Positions 35,195-44,940 are shown, counted from the stretch's first letter. The stretch: DNA of 64,000 bases from Magnetospirillum sp. XM-1 (GCF_001511835.1 NZ_LN997848.1:682001-746000); one strand, 5' to 3'. The notes: generated by a model not told the origin, from the sequence alone. Numbers and translations are program-made.

Positions 35195-35800
35195 ATGACC
35201 GAGGACACCGACCAGCGCCACCGCGAGAAAATGGCCAAGAAGAAGGCGTCCCGGGACAAGCTGATGGCCAAGAAGACCGGGGCGCGGGGCGTGATGATCG
35301 TCCATACCGGGGCCGGCAAGGGCAAGTCCACCGCCGCCTTCGGCATGGCCATACGCTGCGTCGGCCACGGCATGAAGGTGGGCATCATCCAGTTCATCAA
35401 GGGCGCCTGGGACACCGCCGAGCGCCGGGTGATGGAGGGCTTCGGCGACCTGGTCACCTTCCGCGCCATGGGCGAGGGCTTCACCTGGGAGACCCAGGAC
35501 CGCGCCCGCGACATGGCCGCCGCCGCCCGGGCCTGGGAGTTGGCCGCCGCCATGCTGGCCGATCCCGAATACAAGATGGTCATCCTGGACGAGATCAACG
35601 TGGCGCTGCGCTACGAATACCTGGACCTGGAGACGGTGCTGGCCGCCATCCGCGCCCGGCCCGAGGGCCAGCACGCGGTGCTGACGGGCCGCAACGCCCT
35701 GCCGCCCTTGATCGAGGCCGCCGATCTGGTCACCGAGATGACCATGGTGAAGCACCCCTTCCGCGACGGCGTCAAGGCCCAGGCGGGAGTTGAATTTTAG
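35195..35800 (+). CDS. cobO: Cob(I)yrinic acid a,c-diamide adenosyltransferase
   Basis: 201 residues of the CobA/CobO/BtuR family. The unusual P-loop is GAGKGKST at 39-46, followed by GIIQFIKGAWDTAERR and MVILDEINVALRYEYLD. It attaches the 5'-deoxyadenosyl group to reduced corrinoids, supplying the B12 form needed by NrdJ. The ribosome site GGAGAGA supports ATG 35195. The 135-base divergent spacer to pstB shows no recognisable cobalamin riboswitch or PHO box. Confidence 0.93.
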   Translation: MTEDTDQRHREKMAKKKASRDKLMAKKTGARGVMIVHTGAGKGKSTAAFGMAIRCVGHGMKVGIIQFIKGAWDTAERRVMEGFGDLVTFRAMGEGFTWETQDRARDMAAAARAWELAAAMLADPEYKMVILDEINVALRYEYLDLETVLAAIRARPEGQHAVLTGRNALPPLIEAADLVTEMTMVKHPFRDGVKAQAGVEF

Positions 35801-35919
35801 TGCCCATTTGACAGGCAGTCAGGCCCGCATGCCCAATCCGCATCCGAAGGGGCTGGCGGGGGCCGGGCTCCGGCCCCTATAATCGGCCCTTCGACATCCT
35901 GCGGTGACGGCACCCGACC

Positions 35920-38709
35920 ATGAGCAAGATCAAAGGCCAGCGCGCCATCATCAACCGCCAGGCGGTCATCGCCCGCCTCGACGCGCTGGTGGAAGAGGAC
36001 CTGCCCAAGAACAAGCGGCGCATGCGGGCGCTGGAGATCTTCAAGCAGGTGCTGGCCTCGGGCCGCGCCGAGGTGCGCTCCCGCTTCGACGTCCACGGCG
36101 ACGGTACGGCCACGGTGCGCGAGAACTGCTTCCTGATCGACCAGCTGGTCCGTCTGGTCCACGACTACGCCTGCGACCGCGAATTTCCCCAAGGCGTGCG
36201 CACGGCGGGCGAGACCATGAGCCTGGTGGCGGTCGGCGGCTATGGGCGCGGTGAGCTCTCGCCCCATTCCGACATCGACCTGTTGTTCCTGCTGCCTTAC
36301 AAGCGCATGCCCTATCACGAGCAGGTGGTGGAGTTCATCCTCTACATGCTGTGGGACATGGGCCTGAAAGTGGGTCACTCCACCCGCTCGGCCGAGGATT
36401 GCGTGAGGAACGCCAAGGCCGACCTCACCATCCGCACCGCTTTGCTGGAAATGCGCTGGCTGTGGGGCGACCGGGCGCTGTTCGACGACCTGTGGGCCCG
36501 CTACTCGGCCGAGGTGATGAACGGCACCGCCGAGGCCTTCGTGGAATCCAAGCTGGCCGAGCGCGATTCGCGCCATTCCACCATGGGCGATTCCCGCTAC
36601 GTGCTGGAACCCAACGTCAAGGAGGGCAAGGGTGGCCTGCGCGACCTGCACACCCTCTATTGGATCGCCAAATACGTCTACCGCGTCGAGGACGTCTCGG
36701 AACTGGCCGACAAGGGCATCATCTCGCGCCCGGCGGCGCGGCGCTTCGCCAAGGCCCAGGCCTTCCTGTGGGCGGTGCGCTGCCACCTGCACTACCTGAC
36801 CGACCGGCCCGAGGACAGGCTCACCTTCGACGTCCAGCCCGAGATCGCCGTGCGCATGCATTACGCCGACCGCGCCTGTTCCAGGGGCGTCGAGCGCTTC
36901 ATGAAGCACTACTTCCTGATCGCCAAGGACGTGGGCGACCTGACCCGGCTGTTCTGCGCGCTGACCGAGGAAACCTTCAAGAGCAAGCCCCGGCGCCTTC
37001 AGCTGGGCCGCCTGTTCTCGCGCCGCACCACCGTGGCCGGCTTCCATCTGGAGGGCGGGCGCCTCGACGTCGGCACCCCCGACCAGTTCGAGAAGGACCC
37101 GGCGGCCATGATCCGCCTGTTCCACACCGCGCTCGAGCAGGACGTGGACATCCACCCCCACGCCCTGGACATGGTCCATCGCAACCTGAAGCGCATCGAT
37201 GTGGCCTTGCGCGTCGATCCCACGGCCAACCGGCTGTTCGTCGAGATGCTGACCAGCCGCAAGAACCCGGAAGTGGCGCTGCGACACATGAACGAATCCG
37301 GCGTCTTGGGCCGCTTCATTCCCGATTTCGGCCGCGTCGTCGCCCAGATGCAGTACGACATGTACCACGTCTACACTGTGGACGAGCACACGGTGCAGGC
37401 GCTGGGCGTGCTGCACGCGCTGGAACGCGGCGACCTCAAGGCCGAGGCCCCCACCTCGTCCGAGGTGATCCATCAGGTGGTGTCGCGCCGCGCCCTGTTC
37501 GTCGCGGTGTTCTGCCACGACATCGCCAAGGGCAGGGGCGGCGACCATTCCACCCTGGGCGCCGAGGTGGTGCTGAAGCTGGGCCCGCGCCTAGGGCTCA
37601 CCGACGAGGAAACGGAATCCGCCGCCTGGCTGGTGCGCGAGCACCTGTCCATGAGCCGCATCGCCTTCAAGCGCGACATCGACGACCCCAAGACCATTTC
37701 CGACTTCGTCGCCCTGGTCCAGTCGCCCGAGCGCCTGCGCCTGCTGCTCTGCCTCACCGTCGCCGACATCCGCGCCGTGGGGCCCACCGTGTGGAACGCC
37801 TGGAAGGCCGGCCTGCTGCGCGAGCTTTATTCCCGCGCCATGGAGGTGATGACCGGCGGCCTTTCTGGCACGGCGCGCGCCGCCCGGGTCAAGGCGGCCC
37901 AGGACGCGCTGCGCTCCGAGCTGTTCAAGCTGGCCTGGCCACCCGAGGAGATCGAGGCCCATATCGCGCGCGGCTATTCCACCTATTGGACCACCTTCGA
38001 CACCCCCATCCATCTGCGCCACGCCCGGCTGGTGCGGGAAGCCGAGGCGGTCAAGGCGCCGCTCACCGTCGAACCCCGGGTGGACAGCCACCGCGCCGTC
38101 ACCGAGATCGTCGTCTATACCGGCGACCATCCCGGCCTGTTCTCGCAGATCGCCGGCGCCATGGCGGTGTCGGGGGCCAACATCGTCGACGCCAAGATCA
38201 TCACCCTGGCCAACGGCATGGCGCTGGACACCTTCTGCATCCAGGATTCCGACGGCGGCGCCTTCGACAGCCCGGCCAAGCTGGCCAAGCTGGCCACCTG
38301 CGTCGAGCAGGTGCTGTCGGGCCGCACCCGCCTCGACCGCGAGCTGGCGGCCCGGAAAGGCAAGCTGCCCAGCCGCGCCCACGTCTTCAAGGTGCCGCCC
38401 CGCGTGCTGGTGGACAATAAGCCGTCGCGGTCCCACACCGTGGTCGAGGTCAACGGCCGCGACCGGCCGGGCCTGCTCTACGACATCACCAACGCCATGA
38501 CCAATGTGGGGCTGCAGATCTCGTCAGCCCACATCTCCACCTATGGCGAGCGGGTGGTGGACGTGTTCTACGTCAAGGACGTGTTCGGCCATAAGATCGA
38601 ACATGGCCGCAAGCTCGACCAGATCAAGGCGGCCCTGCTGGCCGCCCTGGAAGACCCGGCGGCGAAGACCGAGGCCAAGGCGGCGGGCGGAACCAAGGCG
38701 GCGGAATGA
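35920..38709 (+). CDS. glnD: Bifunctional PII uridylyltransferase/uridylyl-removing enzyme GlnD
   Basis: 929-residue nitrogen sensor that uridylylates PII when glutamine is low and de-uridylylates it when glutamine is high. The nucleotidyltransferase motif VGGYGRGELSPHSDIDLLFL has metal-binding D118 and D120. The HD hydrolase motif is FCHDIAKGRGGDHS (H533, D534). Two C-terminal ACT domains (starting about 727 and 840; YTGDHPGLFSQIAGAM and NGRDRPGLLYDITNAM) bind glutamine. A short Ala-rich tail ends it. Confidence 0.97.
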   Translation: MSKIKGQRAIINRQAVIARLDALVEEDLPKNKRRMRALEIFKQVLASGRAEVRSRFDVHGDGTATVRENCFLIDQLVRLVHDYACDREFPQGVRTAGETMSLVAVGGYGRGELSPHSDIDLLFLLPYKRMPYHEQVVEFILYMLWDMGLKVGHSTRSAEDCVRNAKADLTIRTALLEMRWLWGDRALFDDLWARYSAEVMNGTAEAFVESKLAERDSRHSTMGDSRYVLEPNVKEGKGGLRDLHTLYWIAKYVYRVEDVSELADKGIISRPAARRFAKAQAFLWAVRCHLHYLTDRPEDRLTFDVQPEIAVRMHYADRACSRGVERFMKHYFLIAKDVGDLTRLFCALTEETFKSKPRRLQLGRLFSRRTTVAGFHLEGGRLDVGTPDQFEKDPAAMIRLFHTALEQDVDIHPHALDMVHRNLKRIDVALRVDPTANRLFVEMLTSRKNPEVALRHMNESGVLGRFIPDFGRVVAQMQYDMYHVYTVDEHTVQALGVLHALERGDLKAEAPTSSEVIHQVVSRRALFVAVFCHDIAKGRGGDHSTLGAEVVLKLGPRLGLTDEETESAAWLVREHLSMSRIAFKRDIDDPKTISDFVALVQSPERLRLLLCLTVADIRAVGPTVWNAWKAGLLRELYSRAMEVMTGGLSGTARAARVKAAQDALRSELFKLAWPPEEIEAHIARGYSTYWTTFDTPIHLRHARLVREAEAVKAPLTVEPRVDSHRAVTEIVVYTGDHPGLFSQIAGAMAVSGANIVDAKIITLANGMALDTFCIQDSDGGAFDSPAKLAKLATCVEQVLSGRTRLDRELAARKGKLPSRAHVFKVPPRVLVDNKPSRSHTVVEVNGRDRPGLLYDITNAMTNVGLQISSAHISTYGERVVDVFYVKDVFGHKIEHGRKLDQIKAALLAALEDPAAKTEAKAAGGTKAAE

Positions 38710-38731
38710 CCGCCGCCTTGTATTTCTCCTG

Positions 38732-38830
38732 CCCTCAAGCGCCGGGCGCCCCACCTCCGTGGGGCTTGGCTCCCGCGGCATAAGCCGCGCGGCCCCTTGG
38801 GCCTAACCCGGTCTCATGACGAGACCGGGT
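38732..38830 (+). repeat. Composite repeat, copy D (full form)
   Basis: CCCTCAAGCGCCGGGCG, a local hairpin around CCACCTCCGTGG, GGCTCCCGCGGCATAAGCC, GCGCGGCCCCTTGGGCCTA, then the palindrome ACCCGGTCTC-ATGAC-GAGACCGGGT (38806-38830). It ends seven bases before the stop of the MFS gene and lies between convergent genes. Confidence 0.78.
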
Positions 38831-38837
38831 CTCCACT

Positions 38838-40199
38838 TCAATCGGGCTCCATCATCCCGGTCTCGGCGGCGAAGGCCAGGTCCTTCTCCTCGTCGGCGCC
38901 GTGCTGGGCGCTGCGCACCACCAGGCTCATGGCGATGGCGGCGATGACGCCGGGAACGGCGAAGGCCATGAAGTTCTGCATCAAGGGCAGCTTCCAGGCC
39001 AGCAGCGTGCCGCCCAGGACGGGGCCCAGGATGGCGCCGCTGCGCCCCACGCCCGACGCCCAGCCGATGCCGGTGGAGCGGATGGCCATGGGATAGAACT
39101 GCGCCACATAGGCGTAGAGCAGGATCTGGGTGCCGATGGTGGTGGCCCCGGCCACCGCCACCAGGACGTAGAGCACCGCGGTCGGGCTCTTCACCCCCAG
39201 CAGGCTGATGGAGATGGCGGCGATCACGAAGAACGCCACCAGGACGCGCTTCAGGTTCATGCGGTCGGCGATATGCCCGCCGCCCACCGCCCCGAAGATG
39301 GCGCCGAAATTCAGCACCAGCAGGAAGCTCAAGCTCGACCCCAAGCCATAGCCGGCGGTGGTCATCAGCTTGGGCAGCCAGGAGCCCAGCGCGTAGACCA
39401 TCAAGAGGCACATGAAGAAGGCGATCCAGAACATCACCGTGCTCACCCCCCGTCCACCGGCGAACAGGGCGGGCAGCGAGGCCTGATTGGTGGCGCCGGT
39501 GGGAAACGAGATCTCGTCGCCGGGCTGCGGCTTGTAGGAGGGCTCCAGGCGGGCCAGCTTGTCGGCGGCCTCCGCCGTGCGGCCGGCCTTGATCAGAAAG
39601 CCGATGGATTCGGGCAGCAGGAGCAGGATCACCGGCAGCAGCAGCAGCGGAACCGCCGCCACGAAGAACACCGCCGACCAGCCGTAGACGGGGATCAGCG
39701 TCATCCCCAGCCCGGCCGACAGCATGCCACCCACCGAATAGCCGGAGAACATCACCGCCACCAGGGTGCTGCGCAGCCGCTTGGGCGCGTATTCGGTCAT
39801 CAGCGCCACGGCGTTGGGCATGACGCCGCCGATGCCCAATCCCGCGATGAAGCGGCAGATTGCGAATTCGGTGGTGTCGCGGACGAAGCCGTTCAGCACG
39901 GTGAACAGGCTGAACAGCACGACGCAGACGGCGATGACCGGCTTGCGGCCGAAGCGGTCGGAGAGCGAGCCGAAGGTCAGCGCCCCGAACATCATGCCGA
40001 ACAGGGCATAGGAGCCCAGCGTCCCGGCCTGGATGGGGTCCAGCTGCCATTCCTTCATCAGGACCGGCAGGACCACGCCGTAGATCACCAGATCGTAGCC
40101 GTCGAAGATAATGATCAGCGCGGTCCAGAACAGGACGTTCCAGTGGAACTTCCCGAACTTCGCCTCGTCGATCAGCTTGTGTGCATTGACCAATGCCAT
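38838..40199 (-). CDS. MFS transporter, aromatic acid:H+ symporter (AAHS) type
   Basis: 453 residues with about twelve hydrophobic segments. The first segment is followed by FDGYDLVIYGVVLPVL, and the loop 2-3 motif GSLSDRFGRKPVI is intact; both are hallmarks of the AAHS family (PcaK, BenK, MhpT). It probably imports a benzoate-like or hydroxylated aromatic acid. No aromatic degradation genes are adjacent, so the substrate is open. GGAGG lies about ten bases before ATG 40199. A composite repeat follows its stop. Confidence 0.85.
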   Translation of the reverse strand: MALVNAHKLIDEAKFGKFHWNVLFWTALIIIFDGYDLVIYGVVLPVLMKEWQLDPIQAGTLGSYALFGMMFGALTFGSLSDRFGRKPVIAVCVVLFSLFTVLNGFVRDTTEFAICRFIAGLGIGGVMPNAVALMTEYAPKRLRSTLVAVMFSGYSVGGMLSAGLGMTLIPVYGWSAVFFVAAVPLLLLPVILLLLPESIGFLIKAGRTAEAADKLARLEPSYKPQPGDEISFPTGATNQASLPALFAGGRGVSTVMFWIAFFMCLLMVYALGSWLPKLMTTAGYGLGSSLSFLLVLNFGAIFGAVGGGHIADRMNLKRVLVAFFVIAAISISLLGVKSPTAVLYVLVAVAGATTIGTQILLYAYVAQFYPMAIRSTGIGWASGVGRSGAILGPVLGGTLLAWKLPLMQNFMAFAVPGVIAAIAMSLVVRSAQHGADEEKDLAFAAETGMMEPD

Positions 40200-40377
40200 A
40201 AAAAACGTTCCTCCACGCAAAACGAATCAAGACACGAACGCCAGCCCGGCGGCGAAGTCGCCGACAGGGGTGTCATGTCCAACCGATTGCTTTGTCTGAT
40301 TATTTTTGGGTCACCGACCGTCGTGGGCCGGGCCTTGGGGCCACCTTAGACGAAAGGATGGGCCTTTGTGAAGCGGG

Positions 40378-41535
40378 TTAAACCCCCGCCAGCTCCCGCA
40401 CCGTCGCCCACACTACGTCCGGGGTGATCTCGGCGACGCAGGGGAAGGAATCCTGAGGCGTGGCCCGCTTGGGACAGCGCCACAGGCAGTGGTAGCACTC
40501 CATGGGCGCGTTGAGGAACCGGGCCCTGGCCGGGCGGATTTCCTCGGGGTAGGGCACGAAACAGCCGAAATGGCCGCCGCCGGCCAGCAGCACGGTGGGC
40601 GCGCCCACGCCGATGGCCAGATGGCCGGGGCCTGAATCGTTGCCCACCACGCAGGCCGCGTGCTTCATGACGTCCACCGTCTGGCCCAATTTGAGCGCGC
40701 CGATGGCGTCGATCAGGCCGGGATGGGCCAGTTCGGCCAGAGCGGGCTTGGCATGGGCCTCCTGCGGGCCGCCGACGAACACCACCCGCAGCCCCGCTTC
40801 CAGGGCTCGTTTCGTAACGTTAATGAAATTCTCCAGCGGCCAGCGCCGCCCCGGCTCGTTGGAGCCGATGAACATCACCACGTAAGGCGCGCCGGGGGGA
40901 AGCGCCGGCTCACGCTCCGGCCAGGGAATGGTGGGCGGCTCAGGCTTCATGCGGGTGCCGGAAAGCGCCTGCAGGAAGGTGAAATGGCGCAAGCCCTCGT
41001 GGGTGGGATAGGGGCCGGTGTCGATCACCCTGGTGGCGCGGCCCAAATACCAGGCGTATTCCGCCTTGGTGCGCTCGGTGATGAAGGGGGTGCAGACGAT
41101 GCGCTCAGGTGCCCGGCTGGCCCAGACCAGGGTGTCGGCGGTCAGCGTCTTGCGCATGAACATGTCGCACAGCGCGGTGTGGAAGCCCTGGCGGCGGATC
41201 CACAGCGCGATCTTCAGGCGGTAGAGCCACTTCTTCTCGAAGGCGTGCTCGTCGATGGTCACCACCCGGAAACCGGCGAACACCTCGTCAATGACCGCCT
41301 TCCACGAATGGCAGCCCAGCACGGTGATCTCGGATTTGGGCAGCCCCAGGATGTCGGGGTAATGCTCGAGCGCGGCGCGGAACATCACCATGTCGCCGAT
41401 GCCGTCCATGCGCACCACCACCGCGCCCTTGCGGGTCTTCGGGCTGGGCCACAGGGCGACGATGGCGTCGATGGGACGGAACATCCACCAGCGCCGGCGC
41501 ATGCCGCGCGGAAACAAAGTCGACAGCAGGCCCAT
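40378..41535 (-). CDS. Glycosyltransferase family 9 (heptosyltransferase-like), gene 1
   Basis: 385 residues with the ADP-heptose:LPS transferase fold. VVVRMDGIGDMVMFRAAL is the N-terminal Gly-rich loop, FIGSNEPGRRWPLENF the donor-side motif, and CVVGNDSGPGHLAIGVGAPTVLL the conserved GNDSGPxHLA signature. A Cys cluster follows (PMECYHCLWRCPKR and later FPCV). Last of three consecutive GT9 genes, three bases after the previous one. Role in LPS or capsule assembly is inferred. Confidence 0.83.
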   Translation of the reverse strand: MGLLSTLFPRGMRRRWWMFRPIDAIVALWPSPKTRKGAVVVRMDGIGDMVMFRAALEHYPDILGLPKSEITVLGCHSWKAVIDEVFAGFRVVTIDEHAFEKKWLYRLKIALWIRRQGFHTALCDMFMRKTLTADTLVWASRAPERIVCTPFITERTKAEYAWYLGRATRVIDTGPYPTHEGLRHFTFLQALSGTRMKPEPPTIPWPEREPALPPGAPYVVMFIGSNEPGRRWPLENFINVTKRALEAGLRVVFVGGPQEAHAKPALAELAHPGLIDAIGALKLGQTVDVMKHAACVVGNDSGPGHLAIGVGAPTVLLAGGGHFGCFVPYPEEIRPARARFLNAPMECYHCLWRCPKRATPQDSFPCVAEITPDVVWATVRELAGV

Positions 41536-41538
41536 GGA

Positions 41539-42660
41539 TCAGAACACGCCCCGCGCCACCGAATCGCGGACGAAGGCCAGCACCTGATCGGTGTCGATGG
41601 CGTTGACGCACTTGTACATGCCGTCTTCCAGCGGGAACTTGCAGCGCCCCAGGCAGCCCTGGCATTCCATGGGGATGTAGACGAACTGCACGTTGTCGGG
41701 CACCACCCGCTCGTCATAGGGCACGCCGGCCCCCACATAGGCGGCGCTGGCCAGACACAAGGTGGGCGCGCCCAACAGCACGGCCAAATGCAGGCCGGCG
41801 GTATCGACGCCGATCACCAGCTTGGACCCCAACAGGATGGAGGCCAGCCTCTCGAAGCCCGAGGTTTCCATCCTGACGTTGGGCTGGGTCAGCAGCGCCA
41901 TGTAATCGGGATTCTTGTCGAAATCGTTCTTGTGCCCGGCCACCAGCACCTGCCAGTTGGAGGGCACCAGATCGGCCAGCTGCCGCCAGGTCTCGGCCGG
42001 CAGCATGCGCTGCTTCACGCCCGAGAAGGGCAGCAGCACGATGGTGGGAGCGGGCAGCGCCTCGGCATTGGGCAGCTGGCTGTCTTCCAGCAGGGCCAGG
42101 ACCGGCGGCTGGCGGTCGTCCAGCACCTCGTCGGCGAAGCGCGACCAGCGGACGATCTTGTCCTGGCGCACGGGGCCGGAATCGAACAGCAGGTCGAAGA
42201 CCTTCTCGCTCTCCTCCAGGCGCTGGTGGAAGTTGCGCTTGAAGGGCGGCGGCACCATGCCCGCCGTCTCGGCCGGATCGGCGGTGATGATCAGCGCCTC
42301 GTCCTGGTCGTGCTCGCGCACGTAGTCCAGCGAGACGATCAGCCGGTAATGCTGGGTAAACAGGTCGGTGAAGGTACTCCAGCGGTACTCGACTTCGTCT
42401 AAGCGGCGGAAATCCACCTTGCGCAGCTTCAGCGTGCGGGGAAACAGGAAGGACATGCCGGCGGCGTCCGAGCGGCACAGCAGGGTGACGCTCTCGTCCA
42501 GCTTGGCCAGGCGCATGAAGCGGGGCAGCACGGCGGACAGGAACACCATTTCGGCCGGCCCGCGCGAGCTGACCAGCAGCACGCCTTCGGCCCGCTTCCG
42601 GCGCTTTTTCCACCGGAGCAGGAGTCTCAAGACCGGATCAAGCAGGGCGGCAATCTTCAT
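41539..42660 (-). CDS. Glycosyltransferase family 9-like protein, gene 2
   Basis: 373 residues. A basic N-terminus (RWKKRRKRAEG) precedes VLLVSSRGPAEMVFLSAVL, which is a degenerate form of the GT9 Gly-rich loop. The later motif is LVIGVDTAGLHLAVLLGAPTLCLA, with Asp-Thr-Ala where gene 1 has Asp-Ser-Gly. The Cys cluster reads PMECQGCLGRCKFP and YKCV. Start ATG 42660 has GGGAGG three to four bases upstream and overlaps the previous stop. More like gene 3 than gene 1, so 2 and 3 may be duplicates. Confidence 0.75.
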   Translation of the reverse strand: MKIAALLDPVLRLLLRWKKRRKRAEGVLLVSSRGPAEMVFLSAVLPRFMRLAKLDESVTLLCRSDAAGMSFLFPRTLKLRKVDFRRLDEVEYRWSTFTDLFTQHYRLIVSLDYVREHDQDEALIITADPAETAGMVPPPFKRNFHQRLEESEKVFDLLFDSGPVRQDKIVRWSRFADEVLDDRQPPVLALLEDSQLPNAEALPAPTIVLLPFSGVKQRMLPAETWRQLADLVPSNWQVLVAGHKNDFDKNPDYMALLTQPNVRMETSGFERLASILLGSKLVIGVDTAGLHLAVLLGAPTLCLASAAYVGAGVPYDERVVPDNVQFVYIPMECQGCLGRCKFPLEDGMYKCVNAIDTDQVLAFVRDSVARGVF

Positions 42661-43775
42661 GAACCTCCCTCCACCATTCTGGCAATGTCCGCCAAAATCG
42701 CGTCGGAGTCGAGAGCCGCCACGCAGGGAAACATGGAATTGACGGCGGGAAAGCGGCAATCGCCCAGGCAACCGGCGCATTCCATGGGCTGGAACAACAC
42801 CTTCAGGTTGCCGGGCATGACCTCATCGGCATAGGGCACGATCTCGCCGACGAAGCCGGCCGAGGCCAGGCACAGGGTGGGAACCCCCAGCGCGGCGGCC
42901 AGATGCATGCAGGCGGTGTCCACCGAAACCACCAGCCTGGCGCCGCGCATGATGCCGGCCAACTCGGAGAACGGCGCCGGCTCGAACGAGACGTTGGGAA
43001 GCTCCAGCAGCGGGCGGTAATCGGGGTTCTTGTCCAGATCACTGGGATGGCCGGCGATGCGCATGCTCCAGCCGGTGGGCAGGGCGGCGGCGATGCGGGC
43101 GTAAAGCTCGGGCGGGCTCTGCTTTTCTTTGACCGCCGAGAACGGCTGGGCGATCAGGGTGGGGCCGGGCAGCGCGACGGGGGCCGGCATGCGCTCGGGC
43201 GGCAGCTCGACGCGGGGCGGCGGCTGCTCGACACCGGTCAGTTCGCAAGCGAAACGGGACCAGCGCACCACCTTGTCCTGCAGCGCCGCCCCCGAATCGA
43301 CGATGTGGCCCCAGCGCTTTTCATTGGCGTCGAGCCGGGCCTGGTACTTGGCCCAGGGCCGGGCGCGCATGGCGGCGGTCTCGGGCGATTCGCAGGCGAA
43401 GGCCAGGGCCTCGTCCAGATCGGGATGGCGCTTGTAGTCGGTGGAGACCACCAGGCGGTAATGGGTGCGATAAAGGTCGTCGAAGACCTCCCCGCGATAG
43501 GCCGCATCCTTGCCCAGCCGGCCGAAATCCACCTTGATCACCCGGATCTCGGGCGGAAGGAGGAAGGCCATCTTGGCCCCGTCGGCGCGCAGCAGCACGC
43601 TCACCGTCTCGCCCGGCCGCGCCAGGCATGAGAAACGGGCCACGACCAGGGCGAACAGCACGGTGTCGCCCAGGCCGCCCGCCGACAGCAGCAGCACGCC
43701 CGAGGCGGCGCCCGGCCGGGGCGGCCGGGGCCTTACGCGGCGGAGCGCGTCACGGACCAGACGGCCGAGCTTCAA
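42657..43775 (-). CDS. Glycosyltransferase family 9-like protein, gene 3
   Basis: 372 residues. VLLLSAGGLGDTVLFALVVARF is the N-terminal loop, LVVSVDTACMHLAAALGVPTLCLASAG the GT9 C-domain motif, and PMECAGCLGDCRFP with FPCV the Cys cluster. Parallel segments to gene 2 include KVDFGRL/KVDFRRL, HYRLVVS/HYRLIVS and DKVVRWSRFA/DKIVRWSRFA, supporting tandem duplication. It is 12 bases after the DUF6165-like gene in the same operon. Confidence 0.78.
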   Translation of the reverse strand: MKLGRLVRDALRRVRPRPPRPGAASGVLLLSAGGLGDTVLFALVVARFSCLARPGETVSVLLRADGAKMAFLLPPEIRVIKVDFGRLGKDAAYRGEVFDDLYRTHYRLVVSTDYKRHPDLDEALAFACESPETAAMRARPWAKYQARLDANEKRWGHIVDSGAALQDKVVRWSRFACELTGVEQPPPRVELPPERMPAPVALPGPTLIAQPFSAVKEKQSPPELYARIAAALPTGWSMRIAGHPSDLDKNPDYRPLLELPNVSFEPAPFSELAGIMRGARLVVSVDTACMHLAAALGVPTLCLASAGFVGEIVPYADEVMPGNLKVLFQPMECAGCLGDCRFPAVNSMFPCVAALDSDAILADIARMVEGGS

Positions 43776-43787
43776 GGCGACGCCTCC

Positions 43788-44174
43788 TCAATACGGAGCG
43801 TAGGACTTTTCCTCGATCAGCGCCGAGCCCAGCAGGTCGTTGACCTTGCGCTTGGAGGCCGCCCGCTCGTCGTTGGTGAAATAGACGGCGCGGGCCAGTT
43901 CGACGAATTTCGGCCCGAAATCCTTGGCGCGCTCGCAATCGCGGATGTCGTCCTCGATCACCCACAGCTTCTCGTTGATGGCCTTGAGCTCGGCCGACAA
44001 CGCCGCCAGACCGGCATGCCTGGGGAATTCCCGCTCGCGCACCGCCACCAGTTCGTCCAGCTCCTTGGTGACGTTGGCGATCTTGGCGGCGTCGGTCAGA
44101 CGCTCGGCCTTGATCTCGAGAATGGTGATCTTGTCGATGATCTCGCCCCAGGACTGGGGCACCAGAACGGACAT
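43788..44174 (-). CDS. DUF6165-like small helical protein
   Basis: 128 residues, predicted mostly helical with a charged coiled-coil character: SWGEIIDKITILEIKAERL, AIANVTKELDELVAVRERE-like repeats and INEKLWVIEDDIRDCERAKDFG. It resembles the DUF6165 family found beside glycosyltransferase genes. Function is unknown. The position immediately before the GT9 genes suggests a role in the same surface-polysaccharide pathway. Confidence 0.65.
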   Translation of the reverse strand: MSVLVPQSWGEIIDKITILEIKAERLTDAAKIANVTKELDELVAVREREFPRHAGLAALSAELKAINEKLWVIEDDIRDCERAKDFGPKFVELARAVYFTNDERAASKRKVNDLLGSALIEEKSYAPY

Positions 44175-44226
44175 GGCAAACCTTCAGCTAGCCGGAAACC
44201 GAGCCGGTCTTAGCAGATTTGCCGGA

Positions 44227-44835
44227 TCAGCGCATCTCGATCCTGACCAGGCCGGGAAGATCGGCGTAATCCACCAGGATGCGCTTGACCCGATCCTGCC
44301 ACAGCGTCGCGAAGCGGGCATGGTCCTCCGGGTCGCGGCTGCCGGCCAGCACACGCTGCAGGCGTTCGCGCATCTCGGGGTCGGCAGGCACCAGTTCGGG
44401 GTGGTAGCTGGCCACCGCCGTCTGGCCGTCGTCCAGACGGCGCAGCGCCAGTTCGGCGCCGATATTGGCGGAAAAGCGCTGCAGGTCATTGCGCCCGAAG
44501 CGGCCGGCGATGCCTTTGAATCCACCCGGGCCGGCGGCGCCGGTGATCAGGCCGGCCACTCCGGCCATCACGCCGGTAACGCCTTCGTCCTGGGCGTCGT
44601 CCATCAGCACCTGGACGGCGCCGCGCTCGGGCATGCCGTCGGGCCACAGGGCGCGCAACGCCCGGATGGTCATCAGCCAGGCGCCGGCCACGGTGGGGCA
44701 GGAATGACCGGCCAGACGCACCGCGTCCTCGTAGCGATAGGTGATCATTCCGTCAGTGGGCGCGCCCAGAAAGGCGGCCAGGGGGTCCTTCAGGGTGATG
44801 GCGGGGGCGTCGGCGAAAAAGGCGGGGAACGGCAT
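44227..44835 (-). CDS. FmdE-like domain protein, function unknown
   Basis: 202 residues. The segment VRLAGHSCPTVAGAWLM (H44, C46) matches the metal-binding opening of the FmdE domain (GHxCP), named for formylmethanofuran dehydrogenase subunit E. The C-terminal zinc-finger Cys pairs seen in some members are absent. No other methanofuran genes are present, so the name does not imply C1 metabolism. ATG 44835 has AGGA about eight bases before it. First gene of the GT9 operon, 52 bases before the next start. Confidence 0.55.
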   Translation of the reverse strand: MPFPAFFADAPAITLKDPLAAFLGAPTDGMITYRYEDAVRLAGHSCPTVAGAWLMTIRALRALWPDGMPERGAVQVLMDDAQDEGVTGVMAGVAGLITGAAGPGGFKGIAGRFGRNDLQRFSANIGAELALRRLDDGQTAVASYHPELVPADPEMRERLQRVLAGSRDPEDHARFATLWQDRVKRILVDYADLPGLVRIEMR

Positions 44836-44940
44836 GGCGATTTCCTGGGCGGCGGGGCTGGGTCGGCGGGGGCTTCGCACTGTGCCCGCCGCGGGGGGCC
44901 GCTTTCCTTGAGTTTGGTCAGGTGAAAAATATGTCTCTTA

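Noticed and set aside
40200..40377. Spacer upstream of the MFS gene searched for a sigma-54 or LysR-type site
   Set aside because: No GG-N10-GC element or T-N11-A palindrome of good quality was seen; only the GGAGG ribosome site is clear.
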